DNA of 64,000 bases from Hymenobacter siberiensis (lineage in GTDB: Bacteria > Bacteroidota > Bacteroidia > Cytophagales > Hymenobacteraceae): contig NZ_JAHLZZ010000001.1 in assembly GCF_018967845.1 (NCBI RefSeq), positions 186,001 to 250,000 of the forward strand. Direction: 5' to 3'. The notes under the pieces were generated by a model. It saw only the letters and a program-made list of their open reading frames with translations, did no database searches and was not told the DNA's origin. The position numbers were made by a program, and so were the translations under genes. Shown piece by piece: positions 42,691 through 51,543 of this stretch (within the stretch, counting starts at the first letter, position 1; each line of letters opens with the position of its first letter).

Positions 42691-45600
42691 ATGTCGTTTG
42701 CTACCCCACCAGCGCTGGATTTTGAGCTGCTGTTCTCGCTGCTGCCCGCGCCCCACGGCGTATTAGCACCCGATGGCACGGTGCTGCACCTGAACGCGGC
42801 CATGGTTGCCCTGCTGCCCGCCGGCACCGCGCCCGATGCCCTCATCGGCCAGCCGCTGGCCGTACTGCGCGCCGCCGCCGAGGCGGGTGGTGCCGTGCTG
42901 GCGGCCAGCACCGCCTGGGCTCCGGCCCTGGCAGCCGCGCTGGCCGGCACGGCCCAAGTCCTGATGCCAGCCCCGGTGCCCTCCGGCCTGGCCGCACCGC
43001 ACGGCTACTGGCAGGCCACGCTCCAGCCCATTCCACCGCCGCAGGCGCGCTATGTGCTGCTGCGCCTGCTCGACGTGACGCCACAGCTGCACAGCCAGCT
43101 GGTGGCCGAGCAAGAGCAGGAGCGGTTCCGGTTTCTGGCCGAAAGCCTGCCGCAGCTCGTGTGGGCCACCAACGCGCAGGGCGAGCCTGATTATACCAAT
43201 CAGCGCTTCCTGACCTACACCGGCCACGACGTGCTGCAGATGAGCGAAGCGGAAAAAGCCGTTTTGTGGCAGCAGATTATTCATCCCGATGACCTGGCCG
43301 GGATGTACGCCCGCTGGGGCGAGGCGCTGCACAACGCGCAGCCCTTCGAGCTGGAGTTCCGGATGCGCGGCGTGGCGGGCGAGTACCGCTGGTTTCTTTC
43401 GCAGGTGGTGGCCCAGCGCGGGGCCGATGGGCAGGTGCAGCGCTGGTTTGGCCTGTGCACCGATATAGACGCCCGCTACCGCGCCCAGGTGCTCATGGAT
43501 GACCAGCAGCGCCACATGCAGCGCATTCTCGACCAGCTGCCGCTCACCATCACCTCGATGGAAGCGCCCGATTTTCGGTTTACTTTTCTCTCGGCCCGCG
43601 CCCGGGAGTCGATGGGTTCCCGGGCCAGCATCGGCACGACCGTAGCCGAGAGCCTGCCCGAAATCGCCGACCAGGGCTACCTTCAGCTTCTGCAGCAGGT
43701 AGTGGCCACCGGACAGCCCGTGCTGGGCCACGAAGAGCGTTCCATCCTGACCGACCCCACCACCGGCGAGCTCCGCGAGTATTACAACAACTTCGGCTAC
43801 CTGCCGCTGGCCGGCGAGCCCGGGGCCGCCCCCGGCGTGCTGGCCTACAGCCTCGACGTGACCGAGCAGGTGCAGGCCCGCCAGCGTAGTGAAGCCCTGC
43901 TGGCCGAGGCCCGCGCCGCCGACCAGCGCCTGCGCCACGTGACGGAAAGCCTGCCGTCCATCACCTTCATCAGCGACCAGACCGGGCAGGTGCTCTACCT
44001 CAGCCCGCAGTGGTATGCCTACACCGGCACCCAGCTGGGCGATGACCTGGCCAATGCCTGGACTGCCTGCCTGCACCCCGACGACAGCGCCCGCGTGGCC
44101 ACCGAATACGCCGTTGCGCTGGCCGCCGGCACGCCGTGGCACTACGAGCTGCGCCTGCGCCGCCACGATGGCGAATACCGCTGGTTTATGAGCCAGGGCG
44201 TGCCCGAGCCGCTGGCCGATGCCGTGGGCCACGCCCGGCAGTGGTTCGGCTCCGACCTCGACATTCACGAGCTACACGAGGCCCGGTATAGCCTCGAAGT
44301 TAAAGACCGGCAGCTAAGCCAGATTCTGGCCCAGGCCCCGGCGTTTATTGCCACGTTTGAGGGCCCCGACCACCGCTACTCTTTCTTCAACGCCGGCTAC
44401 TACCAGCTGATGAGCCCCCGCCCCCACCTGGGCCAGCCCGTGGCCGAGGTGCAGCCCGAAGTGGCCAGGCAGGGCTTTCTGAAGCTGCTCGACCGCGTGT
44501 ACCAGACCGGCCAGCCATTTGTGGGGCACGAAATGCTCATTCGGCTGCCCGGCCACCACCCCACCGAATCCCTGACGGAGCACTACTTGGACCTGAACCT
44601 GGTGCCCCTGCGCGACAACCAAGACCGGGTGTATGGCGTGCTGAGCTTTGCCCTGGAAGTAACCGAACGCGTGCACGCCCGCCAGCACGCCGAGGCCCTG
44701 GCGGCCGAAATGAACCGCCGCAACGAGCAGGTGAACGCCATCACCGCTTCGGTGCCGGTGTTCATTTTCAACTTCGACCCCAGCGGCTACATCACCTACA
44801 CCAACCCGTACTTCTACGAATACACCGGCCTGAGCCCGGCCGCTGCGCCCAACGCGGCCTGGGACTTCCTGCCGCCCGACGACCGCGCCGCCGTGAGCAC
44901 CGTGGCCCAGGCGGCCATGGCGGCCGGCGAAGCCTGGCAGGCCACCTTCCGCTGCCGCCGGCACGATGGCGAGCTGCGCTGGTTTCAGACCAAAGTGCAG
45001 CCCTACACCAATGCCGCCGGGCAGCTGGCCGGCTTCAGCGCGGCCACCGTGGAGATTCACGACCTGCACGAGCGCACCGAGGAGCTGACCCGCAGCCGCA
45101 CCGACTTTGCCGCGCTGGCCGACAACATGGCCCAGCTGGCCTGGATGGCCGACGCCACGGGCCATATTTTCTGGTATAACCAACGCTGGTACGATTACAC
45201 CGGAGCCACTTTTGAAACCATGCAGGGCGAGGGCTGGCAGGCCGTGCACGCCCCCACCCTGCTGGCAGACATCAATGCCCGGTACCAAGTGGCTATTCAG
45301 GCCGGGCAGCCGTGGGAAGACACCTTCCCGCTGCGCCGCCACGACGGCGAGTACCGCTGGTTCCTGAGCCGCGCCCGGCCCATCCGCGACGAAGCTACCG
45401 GCGCGGTGGTGCGCTGGTTCGGCACCAACACCGACGTGACCGAGCTGCGCCACCTGCAAACCCAACTGGCCGCCAGCGAGGAAGAGCAGCGCATTCAGGT
45501 CGAGAGCATTCCGCAGCAGGTGTGGACGGCCCGGCCCGATGGCACCGTGGACTTCTACAACCATCGCACGGCCGCCTACCTGGGCGAAGCCATGGAGAAA

Positions 45601-46929
45601 AACGGCGCGGCGGAGTGGCTCAGCTTCGTGCACCCCGACGACCGCGCCCCCATGGAGCAGCGGTGGCAGGCCGCCATTGCCAGCCAGCGCTACTACGAGG
45701 CCGAATTCCGCCTGCGCCGCTACGATGGCCAGTACCGCTGGTTTCTGGGCCAAGCCCAGGCCCGCCGCGCTCCCGGCGGCCACATCCTGAAATGGTACGG
45801 CACCAACACCGATGTGCACCAGCAGCGCGTGCTGCAGGAGCAGGTGCTGGCCAGCCAGGCCCGCTTCAAGCAGTTGCTCGAAACCCTGCCCCAACTGGCC
45901 TGGACAGCCCGACCCGATGGCAGCATCAACTATTATAACCAGCGCTGGTACGACCTGCTGGACACCTCGTTTGAAGAGCTGAAGGGCTGGGGCTGGGAAC
46001 AGTTTATCCACCCCGATGACCTGACCGGCACCCTGCGCCACTGGCACCATAGCCTACGCACCGGCGAAACCTTCACCAACGAGCACCGCTGGCGCGACAA
46101 GCAGGGCCACTACCGCTGGTTTATGGCCCGCGGCGAAGCCATCCGGGATGCCCACGGGGAGGTGGTGCTGTGGGTGGGCACCAACACCGACGTGCACGAT
46201 TTGAAGCAGGCCCAGCACCAGCTCGAAAGCCAGAATGCCCGCCTGCGACGCACCAACGAGGACCTGGACAATTTCATCTACACGGCCTCGCACGACCTCA
46301 AGCAGCCCATCAACAACATGGCCGGCATTTTTGAGGAGCTCACCCGCACGGCCTATTTCCGCGACCCCGACGCCATCAAGCTCATCAACTACTTTGAGCG
46401 CGCCCTGGCCCGGATTTATGCCACCATCGACGACCTCAGCGCCATTGTGCAGGTGCAGCGCCAGCAGCAGGAAATGCCGGCCGAAGCCGTGAGCCTGAGT
46501 CAGCTGACGGACGAAATATTAGCCAGCCTGCACGACCAGATTACCCAGACCGGGGCCACGTTTGCGCTGGATTTTGCCACGTATCCGGTGGTCACATTTG
46601 TGCGCCTCAACCTGCAAAGCGTCCTGTTCAACCTCATCAGCAACTCGCTGAAATACGCCGCCCCCGGCCGGCCGCCGCGCATCCGCCTCAGCAGCACCCC
46701 CGATGCCCTCACCGGCCGCCCCACCCTCACGGTGCAGGACAACGGCCTGGGCATCGACCTCGACCGCTTTGGCCCGCAGCTGTTCCAGCTCTTCCGCCGC
46801 TTCCATCCGCAGGTCGACGGTACCGGCATGGGCCTCTACCTCGTCAACCGCATTGTGCAGAACCACGGCGGCCGGCTCGAAGTGAGCAGCAAGGTGGACG
46901 AGGGCACCACGTTTCAGATTTATTTGTGA
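42691..46929 (+). CDS. Cytoplasmic sensor histidine kinase with nine PAS domains
   Basis: 1412 residues with no membrane segment. About nine PAS/PAC units follow one another to about residue 1165. Their PAC halves repeat the pattern RHDGEYRWFLS (seen near 230, 490, 760, 885, 1010 and 1140), while two units are PAS_4-like (PLTITSMEAPDFRFTFLS, PAFIATFEGPDHRYSFFN). The kinase core has phospho-acceptor His1201 in FIYTASHDLKQPINNMAG, N-box LFNLISNSLKYA, G1 VQDNGLGID and G2 GTGMGLYLVNRIV. The units look like internal duplications. No response regulator gene is adjacent. PAS ligands cannot be deduced. Confidence 0.92.
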   Translation: MSFATPPALDFELLFSLLPAPHGVLAPDGTVLHLNAAMVALLPAGTAPDALIGQPLAVLRAAAEAGGAVLAASTAWAPALAAALAGTAQVLMPAPVPSGLAAPHGYWQATLQPIPPPQARYVLLRLLDVTPQLHSQLVAEQEQERFRFLAESLPQLVWATNAQGEPDYTNQRFLTYTGHDVLQMSEAEKAVLWQQIIHPDDLAGMYARWGEALHNAQPFELEFRMRGVAGEYRWFLSQVVAQRGADGQVQRWFGLCTDIDARYRAQVLMDDQQRHMQRILDQLPLTITSMEAPDFRFTFLSARARESMGSRASIGTTVAESLPEIADQGYLQLLQQVVATGQPVLGHEERSILTDPTTGELREYYNNFGYLPLAGEPGAAPGVLAYSLDVTEQVQARQRSEALLAEARAADQRLRHVTESLPSITFISDQTGQVLYLSPQWYAYTGTQLGDDLANAWTACLHPDDSARVATEYAVALAAGTPWHYELRLRRHDGEYRWFMSQGVPEPLADAVGHARQWFGSDLDIHELHEARYSLEVKDRQLSQILAQAPAFIATFEGPDHRYSFFNAGYYQLMSPRPHLGQPVAEVQPEVARQGFLKLLDRVYQTGQPFVGHEMLIRLPGHHPTESLTEHYLDLNLVPLRDNQDRVYGVLSFALEVTERVHARQHAEALAAEMNRRNEQVNAITASVPVFIFNFDPSGYITYTNPYFYEYTGLSPAAAPNAAWDFLPPDDRAAVSTVAQAAMAAGEAWQATFRCRRHDGELRWFQTKVQPYTNAAGQLAGFSAATVEIHDLHERTEELTRSRTDFAALADNMAQLAWMADATGHIFWYNQRWYDYTGATFETMQGEGWQAVHAPTLLADINARYQVAIQAGQPWEDTFPLRRHDGEYRWFLSRARPIRDEATGAVVRWFGTNTDVTELRHLQTQLAASEEEQRIQVESIPQQVWTARPDGTVDFYNHRTAAYLGEAMEKNGAAEWLSFVHPDDRAPMEQRWQAAIASQRYYEAEFRLRRYDGQYRWFLGQAQARRAPGGHILKWYGTNTDVHQQRVLQEQVLASQARFKQLLETLPQLAWTARPDGSINYYNQRWYDLLDTSFEELKGWGWEQFIHPDDLTGTLRHWHHSLRTGETFTNEHRWRDKQGHYRWFMARGEAIRDAHGEVVLWVGTNTDVHDLKQAQHQLESQNARLRRTNEDLDNFIYTASHDLKQPINNMAGIFEELTRTAYFRDPDAIKLINYFERALARIYATIDDLSAIVQVQRQQQEMPAEAVSLSQLTDEILASLHDQITQTGATFALDFATYPVVTFVRLNLQSVLFNLISNSLKYAAPGRPPRIRLSSTPDALTGRPTLTVQDNGLGIDLDRFGPQLFQLFRRFHPQVDGTGMGLYLVNRIVQNHGGRLEVSSKVDEGTTFQIYL

Positions 46930-46963
46930 GGATTGGGGGCGACTGGTTGTCACACTAAAAAAG

Positions 46964-47067
46964 AACGTCATGCAGCGCGCAGCGAAGCATCTTTGCCGCA
47001 GCAAGTAATCTAATCGAAAGGATTTACTATTGCAGTAAAGATGCTTCGCTGCGCTCGGCATGACGTT
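46964..47067. repeat. GTCATGC-family palindrome between the PAS kinase and aminotransferase genes
   Basis: Arms 46964-46995 and 47032-47067 pair with few mismatches around an AT-rich loop. The left arm is the AGCGCGCAGCGAAGCATC subtype, the right arm partly the CTGCGCTCGGCATGACG subtype, so it may be a hybrid of two subtypes. Confidence 0.85.
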
Positions 47068-47099
47068 ATTTTGAAACCATCCATCTCACCCCTCCCCCC

Positions 47100-48254
47100 A
47101 TGCTCCAGTCCAAGCTTCCCGACGTTGGCGTCAGCATCTTCACCCAAATGACCCTGCTGGCCCAGGAAACCGGGGCCATCAACCTGGCGCAGGGCTTTCC
47201 CGATTACGACCCGCCGCAGGAGCTGCTCGAAGCCCTGGCCCGCCACGCCCGCACCCCCGGCCACCACCAGTACGCGCCCATGCCCGGCCTGCCCCGGTTG
47301 CGCGAGGCCATTGCGGCCCAGGTAGCCCGCCTCCACGCCGACGCGCCCACCCCCGACCCGGCCACCGAAATCACCGTCACGGCCGGTGCCACCGAGGCGC
47401 TCTATGCCGTGCTGGCCGCCGTGGTGCGCCCCGGCGATGAAGTGGTGGTATTTGAGCCGGCTTATGATTTGTACGGACCGGCCATTCGGCTGCAGGGCGG
47501 CGTGCCGCGCTACGTGCGCCTGCCCGCCCCCCACTTCCGCCCCGACTGGGACGCCGTGCGCCGGGTGGTGTCGCCCCGCACCCGCCTCGTACTGGTAAAC
47601 ACGCCCCACAACCCCAGCGGGGCCCTGTTCACGGCCGACGACTGGCACGAGCTGGCCCGCCTGCTCGACGGTACCGATGCGCTGGTGCTCAGCGACGAAG
47701 TGTACGAGCACCTCGTGTTCGACGGCGCCCCGCGCATGAGCGCCCGCCAGCATCCGGCCCTGCGCGAGCGCAGCTTCGTGCTCTCATCCTTCGGCAAAAC
47801 CTACCACGCCACCGGCTGGAAAGTAGGCTACTGCATTGCCCCGCCCGCCCTCACGGCCGAGGTACGGCGCGTGCACCAGTTCCTCACCTTTGCCGTGAGC
47901 ACGCCCACCCAGCACGCCCTCGCCGACGCCCTCACCGATGATGCCACCGATGCCCATGCCCGGGGCCTGGCCGGCTTCTACCAGCAGAAGCGCGACGAAT
48001 TTCGGGCCCTACTCGACGGCGCGGGCTGGGACCTGCTGCCCGTGCCCGGCGGCTATTTCCAGCTAGCCCGCTACGATGCCTTTTCGCCCGCCAGCGACCT
48101 GGCCTTTGCCCAGTTCCTGGCCCGCGACAAGGGCGTGGCCGTGGTGCCCGTCTCGGCCTTCTACCACGATGGGTTCGATGATGGCCTCATCCGGTTCTGC
48201 TTCGCCAAGGAATCGGCCACGCTGCAGGCGGCGGCGGCGCGGCTCCGTCAGTAG
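47100..48254 (+). CDS. PLP-dependent methionine aminotransferase (YbdL-like)
   Basis: 384 residues, class I/II aminotransferase fold. INLAQGFPDYDPP opens the chain. VTAGATEALYA is the PLP phosphate loop, NTPHNPSGALF and LSDEVYEHLVFD are cofactor contacts, and the Schiff-base lysine is Lys233 in SSFGKTYHATGWKVG. A C-terminal RFCFAKE arginine would bind the substrate carboxylate. The family converts methionine (and aromatic amino acids) to keto acids, the last step of methionine salvage. An omega-amidase gene at 1175 could process the amide by-product. Confidence 0.9.
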   Translation: MLQSKLPDVGVSIFTQMTLLAQETGAINLAQGFPDYDPPQELLEALARHARTPGHHQYAPMPGLPRLREAIAAQVARLHADAPTPDPATEITVTAGATEALYAVLAAVVRPGDEVVVFEPAYDLYGPAIRLQGGVPRYVRLPAPHFRPDWDAVRRVVSPRTRLVLVNTPHNPSGALFTADDWHELARLLDGTDALVLSDEVYEHLVFDGAPRMSARQHPALRERSFVLSSFGKTYHATGWKVGYCIAPPALTAEVRRVHQFLTFAVSTPTQHALADALTDDATDAHARGLAGFYQQKRDEFRALLDGAGWDLLPVPGGYFQLARYDAFSPASDLAFAQFLARDKGVAVVPVSAFYHDGFDDGLIRFCFAKESATLQAAAARLRQ

Positions 48255-48934
48255 CCGCCGGCCCGCCTCGCTCGCAGGCTGCTGATTTTCAATTGCCCGC
48301 TTTTTCCCAAAGAAGCGGGCAGTTTTATTTCCGACGCTCAGCATGCTGCGACCCGGGCCCGGTAAGTGACTCCATTTCTCGCAGTGGCCATCCATATTCT
48401 GGAGGCCTGTCGGGTGAGAAGCGGGGCTAAAGTGTCCGATACCAGCCTGTAACACCGGGTAAGCAGCACGATTGCCGGGACCTGCACTGCTCGCTTTGAG
48501 TTGTGAGAAAAGGCCTGCGGCCTGCAAAACCGCTGTTCTGGTCGTCATCCCCCTTTCCAAAAGGGCCGGCACACGAAAACAAGCTCAGCTATTAGCGGTT
48601 GCCCCCCTTCAACAAGGGAGTACTTTAAGTTCTTTTTAGAAATTCCCAATTCTTGAAAAAAAACTACTTTTAAATATAGCTAAAACCGCCCGCACATTAG
48701 ATTGGCCTCAAGTATTCGCTAATGGTCTCGGCCCTTTTATCATTCCAAAAAACAACTTTTCAGCCGCTTAACCCATCCAGCACCAGGGGGCGTTCGCCGA
48801 GTATTCAACACTGTTAAACTCGTTAATCCCCGGTTGCTATTCGCTATTTATTACAAATTCATACCTTTCGAAATATTAAAAGCTGAACAATAAACCCATT
48901 CGGCTTTTTTCTATTCGCCTAACACTTCCCACCC
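48255..48934. other. Long AT-rich spacer upstream of the GH43 gene
   Basis: 680 bases. A terminator lies at 48294-48327. The middle (48330-48560) is of average composition without a plausible gene. From 48620 the sequence is strongly AT-rich with A/T runs. A near-consensus -7 box (TACCTTTC) at 48862-48869 could start the GH43 transcript. Confidence 0.5.
48294..48327 (+). terminator. Terminator after the aminotransferase gene
   Basis: TGCCCGCTT and AAGCGGGCA arms followed by GTTTTATTT. Confidence 0.8.
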
Positions 48935-50461
48935 GTGTCATTTGAACTAGAAATGGCGGGCGACCTCTCCGCCGCAGCGCCCGTATCCGCCCGTGTTTCC
49001 TACGACCACGTGGTGCTGCCCGGCGACTTCCCCGACCCCACCGTCACCAAAATCGGCGATACGTACTGGGCCAGCGCCACCTCGGCCGAGTGGGGCGCGG
49101 TGTTCCCGCTCTTCACCTCGCAGAATTTACTGGATTGGGAATTAGTGGGCCACGTTTTCCCCGAGAAGCTACCCGACTGGGCCGGCTCCAACTTCTGGGC
49201 CCCCGAGTTTTACTATGAAAACGGCCGCACCTACGTGTACTACACTGCCCGCAAAAAGGGCGGCGTGCTGTGCGTAGCCGTGGCCAGCGCCGACCACCCT
49301 GCCGGCCCCTATACCGACCACGGCCCGCTGGTGGGCCAGGAAGCCGGCTCCATAGACGGCTTTGCGATGCCCGACGAGCACGGCAACCTCTACCTCATCT
49401 GGAAGGAAGACGGGAACTCCTGCCACCAGGACACGCCCATCTGGGCGCAGCGCCTGAACCCGGAGCGCACCGCCCTCATCGGTGAAGCCACCGAGCTGTT
49501 TGGCAACGATGCGCAGTGGGAAGGCCCGCTGGTGGAAGGCTCGGCCCTGGTGCGGCACAACGGCTGGTTTTACATGTTTTATGCCGGCAATAGCTGCTGC
49601 GGCAAGAGCTGCAACTACGCCACCGGCGTGGCCCGCTCCCGCCACCTGCTGGGCCCTTGGGAAAAGCACGCACAAAACCCCATCCTCGACCGCAACACGA
49701 CCTGGAAGTGCCCCGGCCACGGCACCGTGACCGAGCTGGACGGCCGCTGGTTCCTGCTGCACCACGCTTACGCGGCCGAAAGCCACGAGTTTGTGGGCCG
49801 TCAGGGCCTCCTCAGCGAGTTTACCTGGAATGCCGAGGAATGGCCCGAGTTCGTGCACCGCAGCCCCCAGGCCCCGCCCCTCACCAACATGGCCCGCTTC
49901 AACGTGGCCGATGGGTTCGCGGGCGACCGCCTGGGCCTGGCGTGGCAGTGGCCCATTGGCCAGCAGCCCACCACGGCCGTGCGCCACGGCCAGCTGCACC
50001 TCGCCGCGCACGACTCGCGCCTCGGGGCGCTGGTGGCGCGCCGCACCCACGCTGCTACCTATAAGGCCGCCACCACCCTCGACTTCGCCACGCTGCCCGC
50101 CGATACCTTCGCCGGCCTGGCCGCCGTGGGCGACCCCTACAATGCCCTGGCAATAATGGCCGGCAACGGCCAGCTCCAAATATGGCACCTGAAAAGCGGC
50201 AAGCAACAGTGCCTGGCCACTATTTTCATCGATGCCTGCCCTACTCTATCGCTGCGCCTCGAAGTATGGGGCGGCCAGCGCTACCGCTTCGCCTACAGCA
50301 CCGACGGAGCTACCTGGCAGTCCCTGCCCACCGAAAACTTCACGCTGAACGGCACCTACCTCCCGCCCTGGGACCGGGGCGTGCGCGTGGCGCTGGTAGC
50401 CCAGGGCGATGCCGACAACACGGCCACGTTCAACAATTTCATCATCTGCAACCAGCGGTAG
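48935..50461 (+). CDS. Glycoside hydrolase family 43 protein
   Basis: 508 residues from the GTG at 48935 (or 502 from the ATG at 48953). A five-bladed GH43 propeller occupies about 22-330: the catalytic-base Asp34 in GDFPDPTV, WAPEFYYENGRTYVYYTA, DGFAMPDEHGNLYLIW and the general-acid Glu in PLVEGSALVRHNGW. A C-terminal beta-sandwich (about 345-508) follows, as in arabinan/xylan-active enzymes. No signal peptide is seen, so it would be cytoplasmic or exported by an unusual route. It probably cleaves arabinofuranosyl or xylosyl residues. No SusC/D pair or other glycan genes adjoin it. Confidence 0.87.
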   Translation: MSFELEMAGDLSAAAPVSARVSYDHVVLPGDFPDPTVTKIGDTYWASATSAEWGAVFPLFTSQNLLDWELVGHVFPEKLPDWAGSNFWAPEFYYENGRTYVYYTARKKGGVLCVAVASADHPAGPYTDHGPLVGQEAGSIDGFAMPDEHGNLYLIWKEDGNSCHQDTPIWAQRLNPERTALIGEATELFGNDAQWEGPLVEGSALVRHNGWFYMFYAGNSCCGKSCNYATGVARSRHLLGPWEKHAQNPILDRNTTWKCPGHGTVTELDGRWFLLHHAYAAESHEFVGRQGLLSEFTWNAEEWPEFVHRSPQAPPLTNMARFNVADGFAGDRLGLAWQWPIGQQPTTAVRHGQLHLAAHDSRLGALVARRTHAATYKAATTLDFATLPADTFAGLAAVGDPYNALAIMAGNGQLQIWHLKSGKQQCLATIFIDACPTLSLRLEVWGGQRYRFAYSTDGATWQSLPTENFTLNGTYLPPWDRGVRVALVAQGDADNTATFNNFIICNQR

Positions 50462-50486
50462 GAAGTATGCCTTTGCTCTTTCTGCT

Positions 50487-50616
50487 CTTTCGGAGTTGTA
50501 CTCCGAAAGCCGCCTGCCGGGGGCTTGCAGCCCCCATCGTCAGACTATTTCAGTTCAACGATTGGGAGTGAAGCTCCCTGGCAGGTTCGCTTTCGGCGGA
50601 GTACAACTCCGAAAAA
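50487..50616. repeat. Compound palindrome with nested hairpins
   Basis: The outer arms TTTCGGAGTTGTACTCCG (50488-50505) and the inverse (50597-50614) pair over 18 bp. Each arm is itself a hairpin (CGGAG/CTCCG). The interior holds two more stems, GGGGGCTTGCAGCCCCC and GGGAGTGAAGCTCCC. The whole could fold as a cruciform with four stem-loops. Confidence 0.82.
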
Positions 50617-50639
50617 GCAGAGAGCAGGCCGGCACACCC

Positions 50640-50685
50640 AAAACAGCAACGCCCGGCACATCAGTGTCGGGCGTTGCTGTTTTTA
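50640..50685 (+). terminator. Rho-independent terminator after the GH43 gene
   Basis: AAAACAGCAACGCCCG, a 12-base loop, then CGGGCGTTGCTGTTTTT. Confidence 0.88.
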
Positions 50686-50707
50686 CGGTTGCGAGCTATT
50701 GCCCTAG

Positions 50708-51543
50708 AGCGTGAGGACAATCAAAGATTTATCTATTTACCTAAGCCAATCTAGCGTAGCACCAATATGCCAAAAGGCGAGGAAGGAAACGGCGGTTTTT
50801 TCGTAGCGGGTGGCTAGGCGGCGGTATTGCTTGAGGCGGCCAAAAAAGCGCTCGACTTTGTTGCGGTCGCGGTAGGTTTCTTCGTCCATTGCCAAGGGTT
50901 CTACCCGGTTAGGATGGCTGGGAATGACGGCTTCGATGCCCTTTTCGGTGCAATAGGCGCGGGTCGCGTCGCTGTCGTAAGCCGTGTCGGCCAGCACTTT
51001 GCCCGGCTGCAGGTCCGCCAGCAAGGGCAGCGCCTGCGGGCTGTCGCCCGCCTGGCCTTCGGTCGCAATCAGCCGCACGGCGTTGCCCAGCGACTCCACG
51101 CAGGCGTGAATTTTGGTGCCGATGCCCCCGCGGCTGCGTCCGAGGCACTCGGTGGCGGCGGTACTTTTTTTTGGCCTGCTGAATGCTGGTGCGCCCGCAC
51201 GACGGTCGAATCGAGCATGACCCAGTCCAGTTCGGGGGCTTGCAGGGCCTGGAAGGCCCGCTCCCAAACCCCTTTGGTCGCCATACGCCGGAAGCGCTTG
51301 CACACGGTGTTGAATTTGCCGAAGCGTTCGGGTAGGTCGGCCCACGGGCAGCCGGTGCGCATTATCCACACGACCGCGTTGAAAAACAAGCGGTTGTCTT
51401 TGCCCGTTACCCCGCAATCAGTGGCTTTGCCCGACAAAAGGGGGCTCACCGCCAGCCATTGAGCATCGCTAATCTCATGTCTTCGCATAAATAATTTCTT
51501 CGTTATAAACGATTGCCAAAGCAAAGGTAATTGTCCTCACGCT
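50708..51543 (-). mobile_element. IS5-family (IS427-group) element copy C, complete, 836 bp
   Basis: Same ends and length as copy B, with CTAG at 50704-50707 and 51544-51547. The right-hand CTAG supplies the TAG stop codon of the neighbouring gene at 51544. Confidence 0.95.
50737..51488 (-). CDS. IS5-family transposase OrfAB of copy C (programmed -1 frameshift)
   Basis: As in copy B: OrfA from the ATG at 51488 to 51069, OrfB to 50737, joined at the A8 slippery run (T8 on the plus strand near 51165-51172). No breaks. Confidence 0.9.
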
